Shown here in pieces: positions 38,066 to 44,258 of a stretch of 44,258 nucleotides of DNA. Positions within the stretch are counted from its first letter, which is position 1. Every line of letters starts with the position of its first letter. Location of the stretch: assembly GCF_014467235.1 (NCBI RefSeq), contig NZ_NKHP01000013.1, forward strand, positions 1 to 44,258. Reading direction: 5' to 3'. The position numbers were made by a program, and so were the translations under genes. The notes under the pieces were generated by a model. It worked only from the letters and a program-made list of their open reading frames with translations, did no database searches and was not told where the DNA came from. Source of the stretch: Xenorhabdus indica (GTDB lineage: Bacteria; Pseudomonadota; Gammaproteobacteria; Enterobacterales; Enterobacteriaceae).

Positions 38066-39688
38066 TTACCAGTTCTTACGCCCGAAACCAGACGTAATCG
38101 GATAGCGCCTGTCTTTACCAAAATCACGCTGTGTAATACGTGGACCAATCGGTGCCTGACGACGTTTATATTCATTGATGTCCACCAACCGGATCACCTT
38201 ACGAATAATAGCTTCATCAAAACCTTCAGCCACTAAGTCAGCCACAGATTTATCTTTTTCGACATATCCCTCAAGGATGGCATCCAACATGTCATACGGT
38301 GGTAAGCTGTCCTGATCGAGCTGATCAGGAGCCAGTTCCGCAGATGGTGGACGATCAATGACACGCTGAGGAATAGCAGGAGATACTGTATTACGGTATT
38401 TCGCTAATGCAAATACCATAGTTTTTGGAACATCTTTCAAAGCATTAAAGCCACCAGCCATATCACCGTACAGGGTCGAGTAACCTACCGCCGATTCGCT
38501 TTTATTGCTGGTTGTCAACACCAAACGACGGCGTTTGTTTGACATTGCCATTAAGACAACTGCCCGGCAACGTGCCTGTAAATTCTCTTCAGTGGTATCT
38601 TTCTTTGTACCCGCAAATATAGGCTCCAATTGAGCCATAAACGCATCAAACATAGGTTCGATAGATACTATGTCAAATTCAACACCGAGTAATTCTGCTT
38701 GTTCTCTGGCATCATGAATACTCATTTCAGAGGTATAGCGGAATGGCATCATCACAGCCTGTACATGCTCTTTACCCAAAGCATCAACAGCAATTGCCAG
38801 TGTCAAACCTGAATCAATACCACCGGATAAACCGAGTAATGCTCCCTTAAAACCATTTTTCTGCACATAATCACGTACAGAGAGCACCAATGCCTTATAA
38901 ATTTGTGCAAGTGGCGGTAATTGGGGAGCCGGATTTGCCATCGGCTCAATTGTCATTTCATTGAAACGACACTGTTCAACTTGTTCTGCAAAAGCTACCA
39001 TGCGATGAGTAATTTCACCGTTTACATCAAAAACTTTTGAACAGCCATCAAAGATCAGTTGATCTTGTCCACCAACCTGATTCAGGTAAATTATTGGCAA
39101 GTGAATACGCTGACAGTGTGATTTAATCAATGTGCTACGGATATTCGGTTTTTCACGATTAAAAGGAGACGCATTAATGGACAGAATGATATCAGCTCCT
39201 GCTTCTTTCAAGGCATCAATCGGCGCATCGAACCACAAATCTTCACAAATCAACAAACCGAGATTATAGCCTTTAAATGGTACAACACAGATTTGCTTGC
39301 CCGCTTTGAAATAACGTTCTTCATCAAAAACACCATAATTGGGTAATTGTTGTTTGAAATAACGGGCAACGGTTTCACCTTTCCAGAACAGAGAAAGAGC
39401 ATTATATATTTTTCCGTCCTGTTGCCACGGATGGCCAACTAAAATACCAACCTGAGAGCTTGCTTCCTGCAAACGTACTAATTGTTCACGACAGCGCTGA
39501 TGAAAATCAGAACGGAACAGTAGATCTTCAGGAAAATATCCCGACAATGCTAACTCAGAAAACACGACGAGATCAGCGCCCTTTTCTTGCTGTTCTTGCA
39601 CTGTCTGCAACATGCGATCGCTGTTGCCTTCGATATCCCCTACTAACCAGTTTAATTGAGCAAGGGCGATATTAAGAGTACGACTCAT
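38066..39688 (-). CDS. nadE: Glutamine-dependent NAD+ synthetase
   Basis: NadE amidates deamido-NAD to NAD. This is the two-domain, glutamine-using type (540 residues), not the 275-residue ammonia-using NadE of E. coli. The N-terminal nitrilase-like glutaminase has the E45-K112-C148 triad (VFSELALSGY, YFKQQLPNYGVFDE, LLICEDLWFD). The C-terminal synthetase has the P-loop LLGLSGGIDSG and SNKSE...GYSTLYGDMAGGF. I chose the ATG at 39688, where homology starts; the frame opens at 39718. It lies between glrR and glnB, as in several genera outside the coliforms. Confidence 0.96.
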   Translation of the reverse strand: MSRTLNIALAQLNWLVGDIEGNSDRMLQTVQEQQEKGADLVVFSELALSGYFPEDLLFRSDFHQRCREQLVRLQEASSQVGILVGHPWQQDGKIYNALSLFWKGETVARYFKQQLPNYGVFDEERYFKAGKQICVVPFKGYNLGLLICEDLWFDAPIDALKEAGADIILSINASPFNREKPNIRSTLIKSHCQRIHLPIIYLNQVGGQDQLIFDGCSKVFDVNGEITHRMVAFAEQVEQCRFNEMTIEPMANPAPQLPPLAQIYKALVLSVRDYVQKNGFKGALLGLSGGIDSGLTLAIAVDALGKEHVQAVMMPFRYTSEMSIHDAREQAELLGVEFDIVSIEPMFDAFMAQLEPIFAGTKKDTTEENLQARCRAVVLMAMSNKRRRLVLTTSNKSESAVGYSTLYGDMAGGFNALKDVPKTMVFALAKYRNTVSPAIPQRVIDRPPSAELAPDQLDQDSLPPYDMLDAILEGYVEKDKSVADLVAEGFDEAIIRKVIRLVDINEYKRRQAPIGPRITQRDFGKDRRYPITSGFGRKNW

Positions 39689-39797
39689 AGAATGCGGCTC
39701 TCCTGGGCCATTATTCACTTCTCTGCCTGATGAAGACAGTCAATCTCTTACGGCTTTAAATACCGTTTCAACTTTATGGATTTAAATAACAGAAAGG

Positions 39798-41135
39798 TTA
39801 TTCTTTAAAATCGTTAGCATCCAACTCATGACGAGCCAACAATTTATAAAACTCTGTTCGGTTACGTCCTGCCATACGAGCAGCATGGGTAACATTCCCT
39901 TTTGTCATTTGCAACAATTTGCGCAAATAATTCAGTTCAAACTGACTACGCGCTTCCACAAATGTCGGCAATGCCGTATTTTCGCCTTCTAATGCCTGCA
40001 TAACTAAAGCATCACTAATCACCGGAGCTGTCGTCAATGCTACACACTGCTCGATAACATTGACCAATTGGCGGACATTACCCGGCCAACTGGCAGCCAT
40101 CAGACATTTCATCGCATTAGTGGAAAAGCTGCGCACAAAAGGTTTATGGCGTTTGGCCGATTCACGCAGCAAATGATTTGCCAATAAAGGAATGTCTTCT
40201 GCACGTTCATTCAGAGCCGGGATTTTCAGGTTAACTACGTTTAATCGATAATAGAGGTCTTCCCTGAATTCATTACGCTGCATCGCTTTTGGCAAATTAC
40301 GGTGAGTTGCGGAAATGATCCTGACATCAATATCCAAATCTCGGTTACTTCCCAAAGGACGGACTTTACGCTCCTGCAAGACCCTTAATAATTTGACTTG
40401 TAGTGCTGATGGCATATCACCAATTTCATCAAGGAACAGAGTTCCTCCTTGTGCGGCCAGAAATAGGCCTTCCCGGCTACTGACTGCCCCAGTAAATGCA
40501 CCTTTAGCATGACCAAATAACTCAGACTCCAACAATTGTTCAGGTAAGGCGCCGCAATTAATGGCAATAAAAGGTTTTTTCGCACGCGGGCTTGCACGAT
40601 GGATAGCCTGAGCCAGAACTTCCTTACCCGTTCCGCTTTGCCCATTAATCAGAACACTAACGTCAGATTGAGCCACCATTTTCGCCTGCTCCAGCAGACG
40701 CAACATTAGCGGGCTGCGTGTGACAATTTGTTCACTCCACTTTCCATCTATAGCTGGTGTTGATAATTCCAGCGCATCATCAATAGCTTTATAAAGTGCA
40801 TCACGATCAACGGGTTTAGTCAGAAAACTAAATACCCCTTGTTGTGTCGCAGCAACAGCATCCGGGATAGAGCCATGTGCTGTGAGAATAATCACCGGCA
40901 TACCGGGATGCTGTTTTTGGATTTCCGCAAACAACGTCATGCCATCCATTTCATCCATGCGTAAGTCACTAATGACCAAATCCACTTTCTCTTTCAGCAA
41001 CATGCGTAATGCTTCATGCCCACTTTCCACTGTTGTGACACGAAATCCTTCACTAGTCAGACGCATCCCCAATAATTTTAATAGACTTGGATCATCATCA
41101 ACTAAAAGAAGATGAGCGGGATTGCGTACGGTCAT
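39798..41135 (-). CDS. glrR: Sigma-54-dependent response regulator GlrR (QseF)
   Basis: GlrR is the response regulator of the GlrK/GlrR system and activates glmY from a sigma-54 promoter. The 445 residues carry a receiver domain with phospho-acceptor D57 (VDLVISDLRMDEMDG), a AAA+ domain (about 140-375) with Walker A GQSGTGKE, the sigma-54-contacting GAFTGA loop and a Walker B LFLDEIGDM, and a C-terminal Fis-type helix-turn-helix (GNVTHAARMAGRNRTEFYKLLARH). Its start overlaps the qseG stop by four bases (ATGA). Three matching TGTC-N10-GACA sites stand upstream of the adjacent glmY. Confidence 0.97.
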   Translation of the reverse strand: MTVRNPAHLLLVDDDPSLLKLLGMRLTSEGFRVTTVESGHEALRMLLKEKVDLVISDLRMDEMDGMTLFAEIQKQHPGMPVIILTAHGSIPDAVAATQQGVFSFLTKPVDRDALYKAIDDALELSTPAIDGKWSEQIVTRSPLMLRLLEQAKMVAQSDVSVLINGQSGTGKEVLAQAIHRASPRAKKPFIAINCGALPEQLLESELFGHAKGAFTGAVSSREGLFLAAQGGTLFLDEIGDMPSALQVKLLRVLQERKVRPLGSNRDLDIDVRIISATHRNLPKAMQRNEFREDLYYRLNVVNLKIPALNERAEDIPLLANHLLRESAKRHKPFVRSFSTNAMKCLMAASWPGNVRQLVNVIEQCVALTTAPVISDALVMQALEGENTALPTFVEARSQFELNYLRKLLQMTKGNVTHAARMAGRNRTEFYKLLARHELDANDFKE

Positions 41136-42067
41136 GGTGATTCAGCTCCTTTTTCTTCTGAAGAATTAGCTTCTGTTTTCGTTTGCGGGGTTAACTCTGA
41201 TCCTGTTTCTGGCTTGTTTTCCGGTTTAGTTTCCGGTTTAGTATTATTCACCTTATTACCCGTATCAACTGCATGTTCTCTTTCACCTTGTCCGGTTTCA
41301 CCTGAAACCGGAGAGTTAGAATTGTTCTGGACTTGCTTGCGGGAAGAAAGCTGACGTTCAATATCCGTTAGATTTTCTAATTTGCGGGATATTGAACGCA
41401 GTTCATACTCCAAACGGGCCCGTGTCTCTTTCAATCGATCAATTTTGGCATCACTGTCAAATTGTAATCGTTGATATTTTGACTTTTGTTCTGCCAGATT
41501 GATTTTTAAATATTGCTGTTCACTCCACAACTGCAACAATGACAATATTGAAGACGGAAATTGCAGGCTATATCGATTCAAACTTTCCATAATCTTACGC
41601 CGTTCAATTAATGACGGTGCAGCTTGGTCGATAAGGATACTCTGCTTAAAAACTTGTGACCATTCTGTCGGCGTAAACCGTTTTGCCATATTGCGGGCTT
41701 CTACTGGAGGCAGTTTATTCGTACAGTCCATCAATTTTAACCAATAAAGACCATTTTCCGTTGCGGCTGGTTTTGCGATATCCCATATTACATCGCACCC
41801 CTTGATGCGATAATCTGTGACACGTTGCTCTGGTATAATAGATTCGGCAATCGTGACTAAATCATCAGAACCGGAATTTGAGACACATCCTGTCAGTAAA
41901 TAGGGAACAAACAGTAAAACTATGGCACGAAAACGCAGGAGTGAAGCTCGTTCAAACAAGCACGCTATAACCGCCGTTTTTTTCATTGTTCGGGTCTCAA
42001 TATCTTGCTGCTCCGTTTTCATCATCTCCGTCTTCATCATAAAGTGGTGAATAAACCTGTTGTGCAT
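41132..42067 (-). CDS. qseG: QseG-like outer membrane lipoprotein
   Basis: QseG interacts with the sensor GlrK/QseE and affects its activity. The 311 residues contain a lipobox (LLTG-C61, from VPYLLTGCVSNSG) preceded by an unusually long N-terminus. The true start may be M28 (MKKTAVIACLFERASLLRF). The middle part (TPTEWSQVFKQSILIDQAAPSLIERRKIMESLNRY) matches QseG. A coiled coil follows (about 185-245, KYQRLQFDSDAKIDRLKETRARLEYEL and onward). The C-terminal ~60 residues are low-complexity and charged, with PETKPENKPETG repeats, making it much longer than E. coli QseG (237). Gene order glrK-qseG-glrR is standard. Confidence 0.88.
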   Translation of the reverse strand: MHNRFIHHFMMKTEMMKTEQQDIETRTMKKTAVIACLFERASLLRFRAIVLLFVPYLLTGCVSNSGSDDLVTIAESIIPEQRVTDYRIKGCDVIWDIAKPAATENGLYWLKLMDCTNKLPPVEARNMAKRFTPTEWSQVFKQSILIDQAAPSLIERRKIMESLNRYSLQFPSSILSLLQLWSEQQYLKINLAEQKSKYQRLQFDSDAKIDRLKETRARLEYELRSISRKLENLTDIERQLSSRKQVQNNSNSPVSGETGQGEREHAVDTGNKVNNTKPETKPENKPETGSELTPQTKTEANSSEEKGAESP

Positions 42068-42072
42068 ATTAT

Positions 42073-43512
42073 TTAGTCATTCTCTGCGGTTAATGGCAGT
42101 TCAATCCGAAAGCATACATCAGCAAAGTCAGTTTCTATCAGATGAAGTTTCCCTCCCATCCGTTTAATACAGTCCTGCGCAATACTCAAACCAAGGCCAC
42201 TTCCCTTGACCGCTCCTTTGCGCTGAAGTTTTCCTTGGTAAAATGGTTCAAAAATCATGCTTTTTTCTGAATCAGGGATAGGCGTTCCTGTATTGGCAAT
42301 GTCAATCTGAATATTTTTATCTAATTGCCGACTGGAAATCCAAATGTTACCGGATTCAGCGCCATAGTGCACTGCATTGGAGTAGAGATTATCAATGACT
42401 CGCATCAATAGTTTAGGTTCAGCCCAACAATTATCAGCATCTAATTGGATTTTTGTATAAATATTTTTTGACCGTGCAGGCAACTGATGTGACAGAACAA
42501 CACTATCAACGAGTTCTTTTAAAGACACCATCTGGTGTTCAGCAGGATTATTCACGATGTTACGATTATATTCGAGCAATTGCTCAATAAGCTGCTGCAA
42601 ATGTTTACTACTGCTATCCAGAATACTGACCACTTCTTTTTGGTCGGTTGTCAGTGGCCCGGCAATTTCATCCGCCAATAATTCCGTACCTTCACGCATA
42701 CTGGCGAGAGGTGTTTTCAATTCATGGGAGATATGACGTAAAAATTCATGTCGTTGAGATTCAAGCCAAGATAGACGCTCACTCAACCAAATAATCCGCA
42801 ATGCCAGTGAACGTAATTCTCTGGGGCCTTTAAAAGATTCAATCTTACTTTCCAGTGTTTGTCCTGCACCTAATCGATTGATCATTCGTTCAATGCCTTT
42901 TACCGGCCCAATGATCATCCGGGTAAAAAGTGCGATTAAGAAAGCACTCAGCAGGAATAGAATTAAACTTTGCCAGCCAAAAAACCGCCCCTTATCAGCA
43001 ATGTCTTTCTGCAATTGCTCACCACGGGTGAAAATGATATTGCGTGTTTCCTGTACTAACTGATTATTGGCATTTGAGAACTGCTCAAGCAGTTTAGCCG
43101 ACTCAGGCTCTGGTACGCCATTATTACAAGTGATATTTGTCAGGCCCGACAATAGTTGATTAAATTTATCCTTATATTCTCTATTAGCCAGCATCGCCAT
43201 CTGATTATTCAACATACTGGTATACTGTTGATATTGACGTTGATAGAGTTTTTCCAGCCGGATATCTCCCAATACACAATACTGACGGTAGCTGCGTTCC
43301 ATCTCAAGAGCGACACTTATCATTGCTTCACTACGCCGGGCATCAGATAGCGTTGCGCGGTTAATTTCTGCCGCTTGTGTACTGAGCTGATCAAGACTTT
43401 GATATGCCTGATATGCCAGTACCAACAACGGCAATAGCACCAGCCAGAAAGCCATTACAACCAATTGACGCAATGAGCGGGGAAATAAACGCCATTTTTT
43501 CAGAGAAATCAT
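42073..43512 (-). CDS. glrK: Sensor histidine kinase GlrK (QseE)
   Basis: GlrK phosphorylates GlrR in response to envelope-related signals. From the ATG at 43512 it has 479 residues (E. coli 475). Homology starts at MISLKKWRLFPRSLRQL, with AGG 7 bases before this start. Two membrane helices (about 16-34 and 165-188) flank a periplasmic domain (RATLSDARRSEAMISVALEMERSYRQYC). HAMP, the H box with H263 (FLRHISHELKTPLASM), the N box (NLYSNAVHYG) and the G boxes (GSGLGLSIAQDC) follow. Only 5 bases separate it from qseG. Confidence 0.96.
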   Translation of the reverse strand: MISLKKWRLFPRSLRQLVVMAFWLVLLPLLVLAYQAYQSLDQLSTQAAEINRATLSDARRSEAMISVALEMERSYRQYCVLGDIRLEKLYQRQYQQYTSMLNNQMAMLANREYKDKFNQLLSGLTNITCNNGVPEPESAKLLEQFSNANNQLVQETRNIIFTRGEQLQKDIADKGRFFGWQSLILFLLSAFLIALFTRMIIGPVKGIERMINRLGAGQTLESKIESFKGPRELRSLALRIIWLSERLSWLESQRHEFLRHISHELKTPLASMREGTELLADEIAGPLTTDQKEVVSILDSSSKHLQQLIEQLLEYNRNIVNNPAEHQMVSLKELVDSVVLSHQLPARSKNIYTKIQLDADNCWAEPKLLMRVIDNLYSNAVHYGAESGNIWISSRQLDKNIQIDIANTGTPIPDSEKSMIFEPFYQGKLQRKGAVKGSGLGLSIAQDCIKRMGGKLHLIETDFADVCFRIELPLTAEND

Positions 43513-43626
43513 CTTATAACCTGTAATTACATTGATGCTAACCGACATAAATAGCTATAAAGAGTGGTATGTCAAGATGATACTTGTGCACAAGATGCGG
43601 AGGAAGACATTGTCTCCAATAATGAC

Positions 43627-43658
43627 GGCGGGGTAGTATTTTTTCTACTACCCCCGCC
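43627..43658. terminator. Strong GC hairpin between glmY and glrK
   Basis: GGCGGGGTAGTA (43627-43638) pairs with TACTACCCCCGCC (43646-43658, one extra C) around a TTTTTTC loop. It lies just after the predicted end of GlmY. No U-run follows on either strand, so it may be a transcript 3' end, a processing barrier or an attenuator before glrK. Confidence 0.45.
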
Positions 43659-43670
43659 AGTGAGGATCAT

Positions 43671-43842
43671 TGATAAACAGATAGGTGGTGCCTCACTCCA
43701 CGTGTCGCCCGTTGCTTGATAAGGCCAGAAAGCGAATATCATTAATTGGACGGTAGGCACCTTACTTTGGCGTCATTCCTGGCTTATGTGGCATATTTCC
43801 ACCCTACTTTGTGGGCCAACATAAAAAATTGAATGAGCAACT
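43671..43842 (-). ncRNA. glmY: Small RNA GlmY
   Basis: On the minus strand the segment reads like E. coli GlmY as I recall it. The 5' end AGTTGCTCATTCA compares with AGTGGCTCATTCA. A first stem is bordered by TTATGTTGGCCC and GCCACATAAG. GGAATGACGC follows, then GGTGCCTACCGTCCA and, near the 3' end, GAGTGAGGCACCACC, whose GGCACC can pair with GGTGCC to close the main stem. Location upstream of glrK is the conserved one. GlmY in E. coli sequesters the adapter RapZ, so GlmZ escapes cleavage and activates glmS translation. The 3' end is uncertain: it may lie near 43671 or extend to the hairpin at 43627. An open frame of 62 codons across it is not considered coding. Confidence 0.85.
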
Positions 43843-43853
43843 ACATACCATTA

Positions 43854-43871
43854 AGCATATTACGTGCCAAT
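43854..43871 (-). promoter_or_regulatory. Sigma-54 promoter of glmY
   Basis: TTGGCACGTAATATGCTT on the minus strand has the invariant GG and GC doublets with exactly 10 bases between them. The GC lies about 12-13 bases before the predicted GlmY 5' end. I see no good overlapping sigma-70 boxes, so this promoter may depend on sigma-54 alone. Confidence 0.82.
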
Positions 43872-43887
43872 TTTCAAAAATATAATT

Positions 43888-43900
43888 TAATTCATTGATT
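43888..43900 (-). promoter_or_regulatory. IHF site, promoter-proximal
   Basis: AATCAATGAATTA on the minus strand is a perfect match to the IHF consensus WATCAANNNNTTR. It lies between the sigma-54 promoter and the GlrR boxes, where IHF bending would bring GlrR to the polymerase. Confidence 0.68.
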
Positions 43901-43976
43901 TTAATAAATAAAAATAAAAACCACTTTAATGTTCACATTTTTTTATGCTTATTCTTTTATTCACGTCATATATTTT

Positions 43977-43994
43977 TGTCGCCAATTGATGACA
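43977..43994. promoter_or_regulatory. GlrR binding site 1 (TGTC-N10-GACA)
   Basis: TGTCGCCAATTGATGACA is a perfect TGTC-N10-GACA dyad, the recognition motif of GlrR at E. coli glmY. It is centred about 140 bp upstream of the GlmY start. Confidence 0.8.
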
Positions 43995-44024
43995 CCAAAC
44001 CACAAAAATATGTTCTATGAATTA

Positions 44025-44037
44025 AATCAATCAATTA
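44025..44037 (+). promoter_or_regulatory. IHF site, distal
   Basis: AATCAATCAATTA is a perfect WATCAANNNNTTR match on the plus strand, placed between GlrR sites 1 and 2. E. coli glmY also has two IHF sites. Confidence 0.6.
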
Positions 44038-44039
44038 AA

Positions 44040-44057
44040 TGTCTCTTTTTTGAGACA
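44040..44057. promoter_or_regulatory. GlrR binding site 2 (TGTC-N10-GACA)
   Basis: TGTCTCTTTTTTGAGACA is a perfect TGTC-N10-GACA site, with the dyad extended to TGTCTC/GAGACA. It is centred 63 bp from site 1, about six helical turns. Confidence 0.8.
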
Positions 44058-44071
44058 CTAAAACATACCAT

Positions 44072-44089
44072 TGTCGCAATTTAGAGACA
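44072..44089. promoter_or_regulatory. GlrR binding site 3 (TGTC-N10-GACA)
   Basis: TGTCGCAATTTAGAGACA is a perfect TGTC-N10-GACA site centred 32 bp from site 2, about three helical turns. All three sites would thus lie on the same face of the DNA. Confidence 0.8.
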
Positions 44090-44214
44090 CTCCTTTAAAA
44101 CAATTAATTTCTTTAACTCATAACTCCAGCATTATTAACCCGGTGTGCAAATGCCCATACTCCCATCATGCAGCATAATTAATTTTGGGGTGCAGAAAAA
44201 AGCGAGCAACATGT

Positions 44215-44258
44215 TTATTTCTTCTTTGCAGCTTCCTGAGATGACTTTTTGTCTTTTT
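44215..44258 (-). CDS. C-terminal tail of an unidentified gene (partial)
   Basis: On the minus strand a frame entering from the window edge reads KDKKSSQEAAKKK and stops at 44215. The Lys-rich end looks like a plausible protein C-terminus, but 13 residues cannot be identified and do not resemble the end of PurL, the gene found next to glmY in E. coli. It may not be coding. Confidence 0.25.
   Translation of the reverse strand, partial: KDKKSSQEAAKKK

Noticed and set aside
43572..43760. 62-codon open frame on the minus strand downstream of the glmY promoter
   Set aside because: It overlaps the GlmY RNA match, has no supported ribosome site, and its sequence similarity is at RNA level only.

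Overview
The window reads as chromosomal DNA of a low-GC gammaproteobacterium of the Enterobacterales. It is most likely a Photorhabdus or close relative in the Morganellaceae. Gene order follows the E. coli segments isc-hsc-fdx / pepB / yfhM-pbpC / ndk-rlmN / rodZ-ispG-hisS-yfgM-bamB-der and suhB / hcaT / glyA / hmp / glnB / glrR-qseG-glrK. It differs by carrying tandem protealysin-like M4 proteases, a PilW remnant, glutamine-dependent NadE and dispersed ~60-80 bp palindromic repeats. The genus call is from family knowledge and is not proved by the sequence.

Layout. 1-195 is the end of an IS50/Tn5-type insertion sequence lying just upstream of sfsB. 261-1765 holds sfsB and hemF. 2021-4893 is an accessory island: two complete protealysin/PrtS-type metalloproteases and a third gene that encodes only the propeptide part. 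5015-12871 (minus) is der, bamB, yfgM, hisS, ispG, rodZ and a truncated pilW. 12943-14822 (minus) is rlmN and ndk. A small secreted hypothetical protein follows at 15245-15571. 15789-25464 (minus) is pbpC, yfhM, a stand-alone SseB C-terminal domain and pepB; sseA, usual here in E. coli, is absent. 25670-31367 (minus) is the complete isc operon iscRSUA-hscBA-fdx-iscX, with tandem IscR operators. trmJ and suhB are divergent; hcaT and glyA (minus) and hmp (plus) follow. 37712-43512 (minus) is glnB, nadE, glrR, qseG and glrK.

The last kilobase contains no protein gene apart from a 44-nt tail of one. It reads as the small RNA gene glmY with a sigma-54 promoter, two IHF sites and three TGTC-N10-GACA boxes for GlrR, the regulator encoded at the end of the neighbouring glrK-qseG-glrR cluster. 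The two-component system and its main known target therefore sit side by side: GlrK/GlrR with sigma-54 would drive GlmY, which in E. coli protects GlmZ and so raises GlmS synthesis for cell-envelope amino sugars.

Regulation that can be read directly includes paired IscR type-1 sites at iscR, a near-perfect NsrR palindrome at hmp, a PurR box at glyA, a boxA-like element in the suhB leader, and several clear Rho-independent terminators. The main accessory novelty is the protease island with its orphan propeptide protein and a shared 10-bp GC palindrome upstream of both full proteases.
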